Origin: Acetobacteraceae bacterium
Lineage (GTDB): Bacteria; Pseudomonadota; Alphaproteobacteria; Acetobacterales; Acetobacteraceae
DNA: 11,879 nt
Direction of reading: 5' to 3'
Assembly: GCA_030044345.1 (NCBI GenBank)
Contig: JASHVY010000626.1
Coordinates: 1-11,879, forward strand
Positions 1 to 6,097 of this stretch are shown here, one piece after another (position 1 is the stretch's first letter; every line of letters begins with the position of its first letter). Under the pieces are notes generated by a model. The model searched no databases. It saw nothing but the letters and a program-made list of their open reading frames with translations, and was not told where the DNA came from. Position numbers and translations under genes: made by a program.

Positions 1-1052
1 CCCGCCTGGTGGAGGCGATCGCCGCCCAGGCGGGCAGGGTGATCCACGTCTCCAACCTCTATCACATTCCGGAGACGGAAAGGCTCGCCCGCCGCTTCGT
101 CGAGGCCACCTTCGCGGACTCGGTCTTCTTCGGCAATTCGGGCGCGGAAGCGAACGAGGGCATGGTGAAGATGATCCGCCGGACCATGGCCGAGGAAGGC
201 CACCCCGAGCGCTACCGCATCATCTGCTTCGAAGGCGCCTTCCACGGCCGCACGCTGGCCATGCTGTCGGCGACAGGCAATGACAAATATCTCCAGGGCT
301 ATGGCCCGCCGGTGGACGGGTTCGAGCACGTTCCCTTCAACAACCTCAACGCGGTGCGCGCCGCCATCACCCCTGAAACCGCCGGCATCCTCGTCGAGCC
401 GGTGCAGGGCGAAGGCGGCATCCGCCCGGCGCAGCTCCAGTTCCTGCGCGATCTCCGCGCCACCTGCGACGAATTCGGCCTCCTCCTCGGCATGGACGAG
501 ATCCAGTCCGGCATGGGCCGCACCGGCCGGCTCTTCGCCCATGAATGGGCCGGCATCACGCCGGATGTGATGACCTCCGCGAAAGGCATCGCCGGCGGCG
601 TTCCCATGGGCGCCGTCTTCGCCACCGAGCGCGTCGCCCGCCACATGACCCCCGGCAGCCATGGCAGCACCTTCGGCGGCAACCCGCTCGCCGCCGCGGC
701 CGCCAATGCCGTGCTCGATGTCGTGCTCGCCCCCGGCTTCCTCGAAGCGGTGGAGCGCACGGCCCGCAAGTTCCGGCGCGATCTCGAAGCGCTGGCTGCC
801 GAGTTCCCCACAATCTTCTCGGAGGTGCGGGGCACCGGCCTGATCCTCGGGCTCAAATGCGTCCCGCCCCAGGCCGAGGTGAACGCCGCCTGCCTCGCCG
901 AGGGCCTGCTTGCCGTCAATGCCGGGGAGAATGTGGTCCGTCTCGTCCCGCCCCTCATCGTCCGTGAGCCCGAGTGCGACGAGGCTGTCGCGATGATCCG
1001 CCGCGCCGCGCTGCGCTGCCTGCCTTCGAACGCCAAGGCCGCGGCGAAATGA
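1..1052 (+). CDS. argD: Acetylornithine aminotransferase, 5'-truncated by window edge
   Basis: PLP-dependent class III aminotransferase that converts N-acetylglutamate semialdehyde and glutamate to N-acetylornithine and 2-oxoglutarate in cytosolic arginine synthesis. The frame is already open at base 3, so roughly the first 45-50 residues of a family of about 390-400 lie upstream. The GTG at 9 is internal, not a start. Counting from that GTG, visible marks are GNSGAEANEG near residues 42-51 (cofactor phosphate region), the DEIQ motif at 163-166 (Asp contacting the PLP ring nitrogen) and the Schiff-base lysine K192 in TSAKGIAGG (codon 582-584). The HVSNLYHIPE segment is typical of ArgD rather than of other class III enzymes. 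The stop TGA at 1050-1052 overlaps the argF ATG, so the two are probably translationally coupled. A related acylornithine transaminase (astC or aptA type) is the alternative, but the argF neighbour strongly favours biosynthesis. Confidence 0.93.
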   Translation, partial: RLVEAIAAQAGRVIHVSNLYHIPETERLARRFVEATFADSVFFGNSGAEANEGMVKMIRRTMAEEGHPERYRIICFEGAFHGRTLAMLSATGNDKYLQGYGPPVDGFEHVPFNNLNAVRAAITPETAGILVEPVQGEGGIRPAQLQFLRDLRATCDEFGLLLGMDEIQSGMGRTGRLFAHEWAGITPDVMTSAKGIAGGVPMGAVFATERVARHMTPGSHGSTFGGNPLAAAAANAVLDVVLAPGFLEAVERTARKFRRDLEALAAEFPTIFSEVRGTGLILGLKCVPPQAEVNAACLAEGLLAVNAGENVVRLVPPLIVREPECDEAVAMIRRAALRCLPSNAKAAAK

Positions 1053-2011
1053 GCGGGGCGCTCAAGCGCTCGGCGGCGGACCGGGAGAGCGCGCCGCCTC
1101 CCCGGCCGCGCCATTTCCTCGATCTCAGCGATTTCGACACGCCCACGCTCCGCCAGATGCTCGATATCGCGCACGGGTTCCGCCAGGCGGGCGGCGTCAC
1201 CTCGCGCCCGCTCGCCGGCAAGACGCTCGCCATGATCTTCGAAAAACCCTCGACGCGAACGCGCGTGAGCTTCGAGGTCGCGATGCGCCAGCTTGGCGGC
1301 GATGTCATCATGCTCACCGGCAAGGAAATGCAGCTCGGCCGGGGTGAGACCGTCGCCGATACCGCGCGCGTGCTCTCGCGCTATGTGGACGCGATCCTGC
1401 TCCGCACCGATCGCGCGGGAAAGCTCGCCGAGCTCGCCCGGCACGCGACGATCCCGGTGATCAACGGCCTCACCGAAGCCTCGCACCCCTGCCAGCTCAT
1501 GGCGGACGTGATGACCTTCGAGGATCATCGCGGCCCCATCGCCGGCCAGGTGGTGGCCTGGTCGGGCGACGGCAACAATGTCGCCCGTTCCTGGATCGAG
1601 GCGGCGGCGCGCTTTCACTTCACCTTCCGCCTCGCCACTCCCGAGCTGCTCCGCCCGCCGCCCGGCCTCGTCGCGTGGGCAAAGTCCGAAGGTGCGAACA
1701 TCGAAATCTTCGATTCGCCGGAGGACGCGGTGGCCGGCGCCCGCGCCGTCGTCACCGATACCTGGGTCTCCATGTCGGATGATCCGCAGGAAAGCCGCCA
1801 CAATCTGCTCGCGCCCTATCGCGTCACCGAAGCCCTGATGGCCCATGCCGCGCCGGATGCGATCTTCATGCACTGCCTCCCCGCCCATCGCGGGGAGGAG
1901 GTGGACGCGGCGGTGATCGACGGCCCCCAATCCGTCGTCTTCGACGAGGCGGAAAACCGCCTCCACGCCCAGAAAGGCGTGCTCGCCTGGGTCCTTGGCG
2001 CCGCCCGTTAA
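1049..2011 (+). CDS. argF: Ornithine carbamoyltransferase
   Basis: Makes citrulline from ornithine and carbamoyl phosphate, the sixth step of arginine synthesis, in the cytosol. I start it at the ATG at 1049, which overlaps the argD stop as ATGA and has AAGG about 10 bases upstream; this gives 320 residues, normal to slightly long for the family. The first 20 residues (rich in Pro and Arg) precede the conserved domain, which begins at RHFLDLSDF. Carbamoyl-phosphate binding STRTR is at residues 68-72, HPCQ at 146-149, the ornithine-binding DTWVSM loop at 237-242, and HCLPAHRG with its catalytic cysteine at 275-282. All are intact, so the enzyme should be active. The motifs separate it from aspartate carbamoyltransferase. 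No clear terminator follows it before the next gene. Confidence 0.97.
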   Translation: MSGALKRSAADRESAPPPRPRHFLDLSDFDTPTLRQMLDIAHGFRQAGGVTSRPLAGKTLAMIFEKPSTRTRVSFEVAMRQLGGDVIMLTGKEMQLGRGETVADTARVLSRYVDAILLRTDRAGKLAELARHATIPVINGLTEASHPCQLMADVMTFEDHRGPIAGQVVAWSGDGNNVARSWIEAAARFHFTFRLATPELLRPPPGLVAWAKSEGANIEIFDSPEDAVAGARAVVTDTWVSMSDDPQESRHNLLAPYRVTEALMAHAAPDAIFMHCLPAHRGEEVDAAVIDGPQSVVFDEAENRLHAQKGVLAWVLGAAR

Positions 2012-2071
2012 TCAGGCGCTCTTTCCGCCCTATCGGGGGCCACCCGACGCCGGCGCGGGATTGGGAACCGG

Positions 2072-2100
2072 TTGACACGGCCGCCAAAGCGACCTGACGT
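2072..2100 (+). promoter_or_regulatory. Possible promoter of the BMP-family gene
   Basis: A perfect -35 hexamer TTGACA lies at 2072-2077, about 65 bases before the ATG at 2143. With a 17-base spacer the -10 would be TGACGT at 2095-2100, which is a poor match, so the call rests on the -35 and the location in the argF-BMP gap. Readthrough from argF is the alternative. Confidence 0.3.
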
Positions 2101-2142
2101 CCCTCAAGGCGGAAGCGGATCGGCGGGTTGGCAGAGGAAAAA

Positions 2143-3198
2143 ATGAACGGAACATTTGCGATCGCTCCGGCGCTGCCGAGACGGACATTGCTTCGCCGCG
2201 CCGGTCAGCTCGGCGCAGCGGGCGCGTTCGGCATGGGGTGGACGGGAACGGCGCGTGCGGCGAATAACGGCCTTGTCGTCCTGGTCCATACTCAGGCGGC
2301 CGGCGACAACGGGCCGATCGACGACATGATCGCCAGTCTCAGGACGCTGGCGGCCGAGCGGAAATTCCAGGCCCGTGCGATCTATGCCCCCGATCCGGCG
2401 AGCTTCGAATCGCTCCTGCGCAGCCTCGCCGAAGCCGGGACGGAGGTGGTGATCACAACCTTCTTCCCGATCGCCCAGGCCGTGGCGGAAGTGGCGCCGA
2501 AGTTCCCCAAAACCAGGTTCATCGAGATTTACGCGAACAAGCTGCCTGCGCCGCTGCCGAATGTACGCACGATCCAGTACGATGGATATTACGGCATGTA
2601 TCTTTCCGGCCTGTTCGCGGCGAAAGTGTCGCGCAGCGGATTGCTCGGCTATATCGGTGGTGTGGATCTGCCGGGGCTCAAGGCCGATCTCAACGCGCTG
2701 AAGGCGGGTGCGGCCAGCGCCAATGCCGCGGTGAAGGTGGACGGCGCATTCGCCGGCTCGTTCGAGGACCCCGCAAGGGGGCGGAAAATCGCCGGCCGGA
2801 TGTTTGCCGGCGGCATCGACTTCATCCAGGCCGACGCGGCGGCGACCGATACCGGCGTGATCCAGGCGGCAAATGACGGCCCGGAGAGGATGGTCAGCGG
2901 CGTGTTCCGCAGCCAGTTCAGGCTGGGCCCCAAGACCGTCATCGGCGGTGTGCTGATCGCGTTCGGCACATCGCTCTATCAGCAGCTCACCCAGGTGTTG
3001 GACGGCAGGTTCGAAAGCGGCCACCATGTCAGCAACCTTGATGACGGCGTGGTGGATTTCGTGCTGTCCGACCTCTTTCTCGCCCAGGGGCCGGCAGAGC
3101 TGGTCGCGAGAGCAAAGGCTCACTGGCCGGAAATCGCCAAGGCGAAGCAGGCGATCATTGACGGCTCTCTGAAAGTCCCTTTCGAGACGACGCTCTAA
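2143..3198 (+). CDS. BMP-family ABC transporter substrate-binding protein, Tat-type signal
   Basis: Periplasmic solute-binding protein of the Bmp/PnrA family (PF02608 type), whose characterised members bind nucleosides; the ligand here is not readable from sequence. I choose ATG 2143 over the TTG at 2128 because AGAGGAAA sits just before it; this gives 351 residues. The N-terminus carries PRRTLLRRAG (residues 12-21), a twin-arginine-like motif followed by a small-residue stretch and a likely cleavage near TARA-A at about 39/40. There is no lipobox cysteine, so it is a soluble periplasmic protein rather than a PnrA-like lipoprotein. Family hallmarks are TEVVITTFFPI near 100-110, PNVRTIQYDGYYGMYLSGLFAAKVS, LLGYIGGVDLPGL and GGIDFIQADAAATDTGVIQAA. 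No permease or ATPase gene adjoins it: argF lies upstream and a convergent operon downstream. It may serve a transporter encoded elsewhere. Confidence 0.85.
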   Translation: MNGTFAIAPALPRRTLLRRAGQLGAAGAFGMGWTGTARAANNGLVVLVHTQAAGDNGPIDDMIASLRTLAAERKFQARAIYAPDPASFESLLRSLAEAGTEVVITTFFPIAQAVAEVAPKFPKTRFIEIYANKLPAPLPNVRTIQYDGYYGMYLSGLFAAKVSRSGLLGYIGGVDLPGLKADLNALKAGAASANAAVKVDGAFAGSFEDPARGRKIAGRMFAGGIDFIQADAAATDTGVIQAANDGPERMVSGVFRSQFRLGPKTVIGGVLIAFGTSLYQQLTQVLDGRFESGHHVSNLDDGVVDFVLSDLFLAQGPAELVARAKAHWPEIAKAKQAIIDGSLKVPFETTL

Positions 3199-3206
3199 GA
3201 GAAGTT

Positions 3207-3228
3207 GTTCTTTCTTGAAAGAAAGAAC
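3207..3228. repeat. AT-rich stem-loop, copy A1 (inverted relative to A2)
   Basis: The 10-base arms GTTCTTTCTT and AAGAAAGAAC are perfectly complementary around a GA centre, nine bases after the BMP stop codon. No T-run follows on either strand, so it is not a textbook intrinsic terminator. Read on the minus strand, its flank AAGTTCTTTG plus the hairpin resembles the plus-strand reading of the hairpin at 3402-3425, so the two look like members of one repeat family facing each other. Confidence 0.7.
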
Positions 3229-3273
3229 CAAAGAACTTTCATCCTTTCATTCGGAGTCCCCGGTTGGTGCCCA

Positions 3274-3330
3274 GATCAACATGGCTTCTGGTGGATCATG
3301 GAGTGATCCGCCAAAGCCATGAAATTGATC
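3274..3330. repeat. Long imperfect inverted repeat
   Basis: The left arm runs from GATCAA at 3274 through CATGGCTT (3280-3287) to TGGATCA at about 3298. The right arm mirrors it from TGATCC at 3304 through AAGCCATG (3314-3321) to TTGATC at 3330. The loop is about five bases, with a one-base bulge, a T/C mismatch and a three-base bulge near the base. No T-tract follows on either strand. It could be a structured RNA end, a repeat-element core or a protein site; the sequence does not decide. Confidence 0.6.
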
Positions 3331-3332
3331 GA

Positions 3333-3375
3333 GAAAACAAAACCAAGCGTGACGATCAAAAATCATCACGCTGGT
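3333..3375 (-). terminator. Intrinsic terminator of the PLD-chrA operon
   Basis: Read on the minus strand, a stem of about 14 pairs (arms 3375-3362 and 3356-3342, loop TTTTG) contains one mismatch and one bulged base, and is followed at once by TTTGTTTT at 3341-3334. This is the classic hairpin plus U-tract arrangement, 114 bases past the second chrA stop. On the plus strand no T-run follows, so it terminates only the minus-strand operon. Confidence 0.78.
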
Positions 3376-3401
3376 CCGGAAAACGGAGAAAAGTCTTTTT
3401 G

Positions 3402-3425
3402 CTTCTTTTTCTTCAGAAAAAGAAG
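3402..3425. repeat. AT-rich stem-loop, copy A2
   Basis: The perfect 10-base arms CTTCTTTTTC and GAAAAAGAAG enclose a TTCA loop. On the plus strand it is preceded by AAGTCTTTTTG and followed by the T-rich ATTCCTTCTTTCTG, so it might stop plus-strand transcripts weakly. On the minus strand it is followed by A-rich sequence. It pairs with the copy at 3207-3228 as an inverted relative. Confidence 0.65.
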
Positions 3426-3488
3426 ATTCCTTCTTTCTGATACTTCATCGAAGTGCATAACACTTTCCAGGACCTCTATGTGCGGAGA

Positions 3489-4016
3489 TCAGGCGAAGCC
3501 GGCCCAGCCGATTGCCGCGGCGGCGGCAACGACGATCAGCGGATTGAGCTTCGTCGTGCAGAAGATGAAAGTCGCCGCCGCCGTCAGCGCATATTGCGAC
3601 CAGGAATGATCGGCGGTGCGGGCGACGACGACGCCGCTCGCGAGGACGAGCCCCACCGCGATCGGCGCGAGGCCATGCTCGAAGGCGATGCGCCAGGGCG
3701 CGTGCGTCGCGTGCTGCCAGGAGCGGGCGAAGGCATAGACGAGGAGGCCGGCGGGCAGGATCATCGCCGCCGTGGCCAGCAGCGCGCCGGCGAAACCCGC
3801 GGCCTGATAGCCGATCAGCGTGACGATCAGAATGCTGGGGCCCGGCGCGGCCTGGGCGATTGCGAAGATGTCGGCGAACTGCGCGGCCGTCAGCCAGTGA
3901 TAGATCTGCACCGCCTGGAGCTGCATCTCCGGCACGACGGAATTGCCGCCGCCGATCGAGAGCAGCGACGCGGTGCCGAAGAGCAGGCAGATCCGAAGCG
4001 CGGTGAGCAGGCTCAC
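3489..4016 (-). CDS. chrA: CHR-family transporter, second half-size subunit
   Basis: Inner-membrane protein of the chromate ion transporter (CHR) superfamily, short-chain type: two half-size proteins encoded in tandem replace one full-length ChrA of about 400 residues. I start it at the GTG at 4016, which overlaps the stop of the preceding gene as GTGA and has AAAGAGG about ten bases upstream, giving 175 residues. A start at GTG 4046 would add ten residues inside the previous gene and has no such signal. Visible family marks are IGGGNSVVPEMQ at 21-32 and APGPSILIVTLIGY at 57-70, followed by several hydrophobic segments (for example 74-95, and a very hydrophobic C-terminus ending AAAAAIGWAGFA). 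It should pair with its upstream neighbour. Chromate is the known substrate of some members, but many relatives are untested and the true substrate may differ. Confidence 0.88.
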   Translation of the reverse strand: MSLLTALRICLLFGTASLLSIGGGNSVVPEMQLQAVQIYHWLTAAQFADIFAIAQAAPGPSILIVTLIGYQAAGFAGALLATAAMILPAGLLVYAFARSWQHATHAPWRIAFEHGLAPIAVGLVLASGVVVARTADHSWSQYALTAAATFIFCTTKLNPLIVVAAAAAIGWAGFA

Positions 4017-4588
4017 GTCGCTTGCCTCTTTGGCCAAGCCCACCACAGGCCGAGCGGCGCCAGCACCGCGAGCATGGGAAGCAGCGGCACCCGGACGATC
4101 GCGGAGAAGAAGAAGGAAACGGCGAACAGCACCCAGGGTCCGGCGCTGCGCAGCGTTTTCCGCCCGGTCTTGTAAGCCATCGAGAGGCTGAGCGCGACCG
4201 AGGCGGCGACGACGCCGCGCAGGGCGGCCTGCACGGAGGGATCGCTGTGATAGGCGGCGTAGAGCGTGCCGAGACCGAGGACGATCGCGATCGGGAGCGC
4301 GATCAGCCCGAGGACCGCGGCGAGCGCGCCCGAAGCGCCGCGCAGCTTGGCGCCGACGAAGACCGCGAGATTGACCTGGTTGGCGCCGGGCAGCACCCGG
4401 CAGATGGTCATGGCGCTGAGGAATTCCTCGTCGCTCATCCAGCCGCGCTCCTCGACCACGACCTGGCGCGACCAGGCGGAAAGCCCGCCGCCGAAGCTCG
4501 CGAGCGCGATCCGGTTGAAGGTGAGGGCAAGCTCGAGCGACGAGGCCACGGGCGGCGCCTCGGCCGGTTCGAGCGCCGCATCATTCAT
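4013..4588 (-). CDS. chrA: CHR-family transporter, first half-size subunit
   Basis: N-terminal-type half of a two-gene CHR transporter, 191 residues, in the inner membrane. The motifs FGGGLSAWSRQVVVEERGW (from residue 32) and LPGANQVNLAVFVGAKLRG (from residue 66) are the recognised CHR signatures. Four or more hydrophobic stretches follow, such as 88-113 and 151-181. It starts at ATG 4588 inside the 3' end of the phospholipase D-like gene (8-base overlap ATGAATGA), and its TGA overlaps the GTG of the next half (GTGA). The three genes are therefore almost certainly co-transcribed and translationally coupled. Long ChrA proteins consist of two homologous halves; here they are still separate polypeptides. 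No chromate-responsive regulator (ChrB-like) is adjacent, so resistance to chromate is possible but not shown. Confidence 0.9.
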   Translation of the reverse strand: MNDAALEPAEAPPVASSLELALTFNRIALASFGGGLSAWSRQVVVEERGWMSDEEFLSAMTICRVLPGANQVNLAVFVGAKLRGASGALAAVLGLIALPIAIVLGLGTLYAAYHSDPSVQAALRGVVAASVALSLSMAYKTGRKTLRSAGPWVLFAVSFFFSAIVRVPLLPMLAVLAPLGLWWAWPKRQAT

Positions 4589-5747
4589 GCATCAGATCCG
4601 CGTCGTGCGGGAAATCGTCCTCGGTCTCCGTGTGCGCCTGCAACGGATCGGGCGCATCGTAGTGGCGCGATTCCTCCCAGTCATCGGCGAAGATGCCGCG
4701 CAGACGCTTCACGGCGCCCGGGTCGGTGACGATCAGGCCGAGCTCGCGGCGGAGGTCGAAGGCGCTGCGGTCGATGTTCATCGAGCCCACCAGCGCGCGC
4801 CGGTCGTCCGCGATCAGAAGCTTGGCGTGCAGCCGCATATTCTTCTGCTTGTGCACCCGGACATTCAGCCGATAGAGGATGCGCAGCGCCGAGAAGGTGT
4901 CGAGCACGTCCCATTCGCTGATGCCGTGCCGTCCGCCGCAAAGCACACGGACCTTCACCCCGCGCTCGCGTGCGTTGGCGATGCGATCGAGGATGGTCGT
5001 GTCGACGAATTTCGGATGCTGGATGTCGAGGGTCTCGCGCGCGGAATCGATGAAGGCGCTCATCATGTGGCGCGCGTTGGCGGTGCTCCACAGCAGGCTG
5101 GAGCCGGATGGCGGATGGAACGGCGCGTGGTTCCAGTCGGATTCGAAGCAGGCGCGGATCTCGGCGATGGCGGCCCGGTCCTGGATCACCAGGCCATAGT
5201 CGCGCGTCAGGGCGAAGTATTTTTCGGAAAGATTGAACGTGGCGATCAGGGCGTGCGAATCATCGATCACCGCCGATTTCTCGTGGGTGACGGCGAAGCG
5301 CGGGCTGGTCCAGGCGACGGTGATGCCCTCCTGGCGCAACCTCGCCTCGGTCGCATCGTTGGCGCGATCGCCCGAGGAGCGATGCGGGTTCAGCATCACC
5401 CGGACGTCCCGGCCGTTGCGATGCGCGGCGATCACCGCCTCCAGGATCTCAGGATGATCGAAGGTGAACTGCTTGATGAGAATGCTGCGCTGCGCCGCGG
5501 CGATCAGGCCGATGACCGCATGCGGCCCGTCCTCCGGCTGCACCAGAACCCGCACGCCGCCCGAGAGCCCGAGCGCATGCGGGTCCGCGCCGGAAGACGC
5601 CGCCGCGGCGCCATTCGGGCCGCCGGCGGCCGGGGTTTCCGCGGTGGTCGGCCTCTCAGGGGGCTTTCCGGGCGGATTTTCGGGCGGCCCAGTGCCCGAG
5701 AGAGTGTGGGAAAGCGTGTCGGGCAGACCGCTGGCATTCTGTGGCAA
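4581..5747 (-). CDS. Phospholipase D-like protein with two HKD motifs
   Basis: Member of the PLD superfamily (phospholipases, cardiolipin synthases, phosphatidyl transferases, some nucleases). I propose a TTG start at 5747 because GGAG lies seven bases before it and a promoter fits just upstream, giving 388 residues. The frame stays open 300 bases further upstream, but that stretch is Pro/Arg-rich low-complexity sequence without homology signs. Residues 1-65 are Pro/Gly/Ala-rich and probably disordered. HKD motif 1 is H155-K157-D162 with the Asn in ATFNLSEK; motif 2 is H307-K309-D314 followed by GSMNIDRSAFDLRRELGL. Both catalytic halves are intact. There is no signal peptide and no membrane helix, unlike canonical cardiolipin synthase A, so it may act on the cytosolic membrane face. 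First gene of a coupled operon with the two chrA halves. The exact reaction is unknown; hydrolysis or transfer on phospholipids is the likeliest class. Confidence 0.87.
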   Translation of the reverse strand: MPQNASGLPDTLSHTLSGTGPPENPPGKPPERPTTAETPAAGGPNGAAAASSGADPHALGLSGGVRVLVQPEDGPHAVIGLIAAAQRSILIKQFTFDHPEILEAVIAAHRNGRDVRVMLNPHRSSGDRANDATEARLRQEGITVAWTSPRFAVTHEKSAVIDDSHALIATFNLSEKYFALTRDYGLVIQDRAAIAEIRACFESDWNHAPFHPPSGSSLLWSTANARHMMSAFIDSARETLDIQHPKFVDTTILDRIANARERGVKVRVLCGGRHGISEWDVLDTFSALRILYRLNVRVHKQKNMRLHAKLLIADDRRALVGSMNIDRSAFDLRRELGLIVTDPGAVKRLRGIFADDWEESRHYDAPDPLQAHTETEDDFPHDADLMHE

Positions 5748-5750
5748 GGG

Positions 5751-5758
5751 CCTTCTCC
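5751..5758 (-). promoter_or_regulatory. Ribosome binding site deciding the TTG start of the PLD gene
   Basis: On the minus strand GGAGAAGG occupies 5758-5751. Its GGAG core ends seven bases before the TTG at 5747. It is the only good Shine-Dalgarno match I found near an in-frame initiation codon in the long open upstream stretch. Confidence 0.55.
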
Positions 5759-5780
5759 AGACCGAGAAAAGGGGGGAAAG

Positions 5781-5810
5781 CCTATAGCGTTCATTCGGCT
5801 GCCAGTTCAA
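5781..5810 (-). promoter_or_regulatory. Putative sigma-70-type promoter of the PLD-chrA operon
   Basis: On the minus strand TTGAAC (5810-5805) and TATAGG (5786-5781) are separated by 18 bases, each matching four of six consensus positions. Transcription would start near 5774, leaving a leader of about 27 bases before the proposed TTG. The -35 lies in one of two GAATTGAA boxes. Confidence 0.45.
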
Positions 5811-5828
5811 TTCGCGCCCATTCAATTC
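5806..5828 (-). repeat. Two direct GAATTGAA boxes, 15-base period
   Basis: On the minus strand GAATTGAA occurs at 5828-5821 and again at 5813-5806, seven bases apart. The second overlaps the proposed -35 element. A spacing of 15 bases start to start is not a full helical multiple, so cooperative binding on one face is uncertain. It may be an operator or simply a repeated AT-rich promoter segment. Confidence 0.4.
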
Positions 5829-6038
5829 AGTGCTACCGGCGTCACGAGGGAAGGGGCGGGCATCGCCGATGCCGGGTGCGGGGGGGCGGCCTCGCCGCGG
5901 GCTCATGACATCCCGGAGGAACGGAGCCTCCGGCATTGCCTCCCTGCGCCCCCTCTCGTCCCGGGACTGCCGGACGCCGCAACCGGCATTATCCTTGTTT
6001 TGCCCTCCCATGAATGTCCCGGACCCGCCTCCGCCAGG

Positions 6039-6077
6039 GACGGTCATCCCAGACGGTCATCCCAGACGGTCATCCCA
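6039..6077 (+). repeat. Three perfect tandem copies of a 13-bp unit
   Basis: The unit GACGGTCATCCCA is repeated three times without a mismatch, ending 20 bases before the beta-lactamase ATG. It probably lies in the 5' leader or the promoter. A 13-base unit would shift the frame of anything translated through it, which argues against an upstream start for the lactamase. Copy number may vary by replication slippage. Confidence 0.85.
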
Positions 6078-6097
6078 GGCAGCTCTCCCGAGACCCC

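Larger units (their letters stand above)
3199..3488. other. Convergent intergenic region with four stem-loops
   Basis: This 290-base gap separates the plus-strand BMP gene from the minus-strand chrA operon. It is visibly richer in A+T than the flanking genes and holds four inverted repeats at 3207-3228, 3274-3330, 3342-3375 and 3402-3425, each listed separately. Short frames that cross it have no recognisable protein content. I see no coding potential here. Confidence 0.75.
5748..6097. other. Divergent intergenic region between PLD and beta-lactamase genes
   Basis: About 350 bases without a supported gene. Besides the minus-strand promoter and boxes it holds a run of seven G at 5880-5886, an inverted repeat with 7-base arms CCGGAGG and CCTCCGG (5913-5933, loop of seven), another with arms TGCCGG and CCGGCA (5968-5988, loop of nine) followed by TTATCCTTGTTTTG, and the 13-bp tandem repeat at 6039-6077. 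No convincing plus-strand -35/-10 pair for the beta-lactamase is visible. Confidence 0.6.

Noticed and set aside
299..1966. Long minus-strand open frame (555 codons) opposite argD and argF
   Set aside because: It is antisense to two clearly recognised enzymes; high GC suppresses stops in the mirrored frame. The translation is Arg/Gly/Asp-rich with no domain.
2104..3231. 375-codon minus-strand open frame opposite the BMP gene
   Set aside because: Antisense to a gene with full family motifs; His/Arg-rich content typical of shadow frames.
5880..5886. Run of seven G as a phase-variation tract
   Set aside because: It lies outside any supported coding or promoter element, and runs of this length are expected in GC-rich DNA.
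5748..6047. N-terminal extension of the PLD gene to a start at 6047
   Set aside because: The extra 100 residues are Pro/Arg/Gly-rich without homology signs, would overlap the first tandem repeat unit, and lie upstream of the promoter-like elements.
6039..6077. CRISPR-like array
   Set aside because: Direct tandem repeats without spacers, and no cas genes anywhere in the window.
6014..6097. Upstream start at 6014 for the beta-lactamase
   Set aside because: It would encode the 13-bp tandem repeats and bury the Tat signal; the signal peptide fits the ATG at 6098 or 6101.
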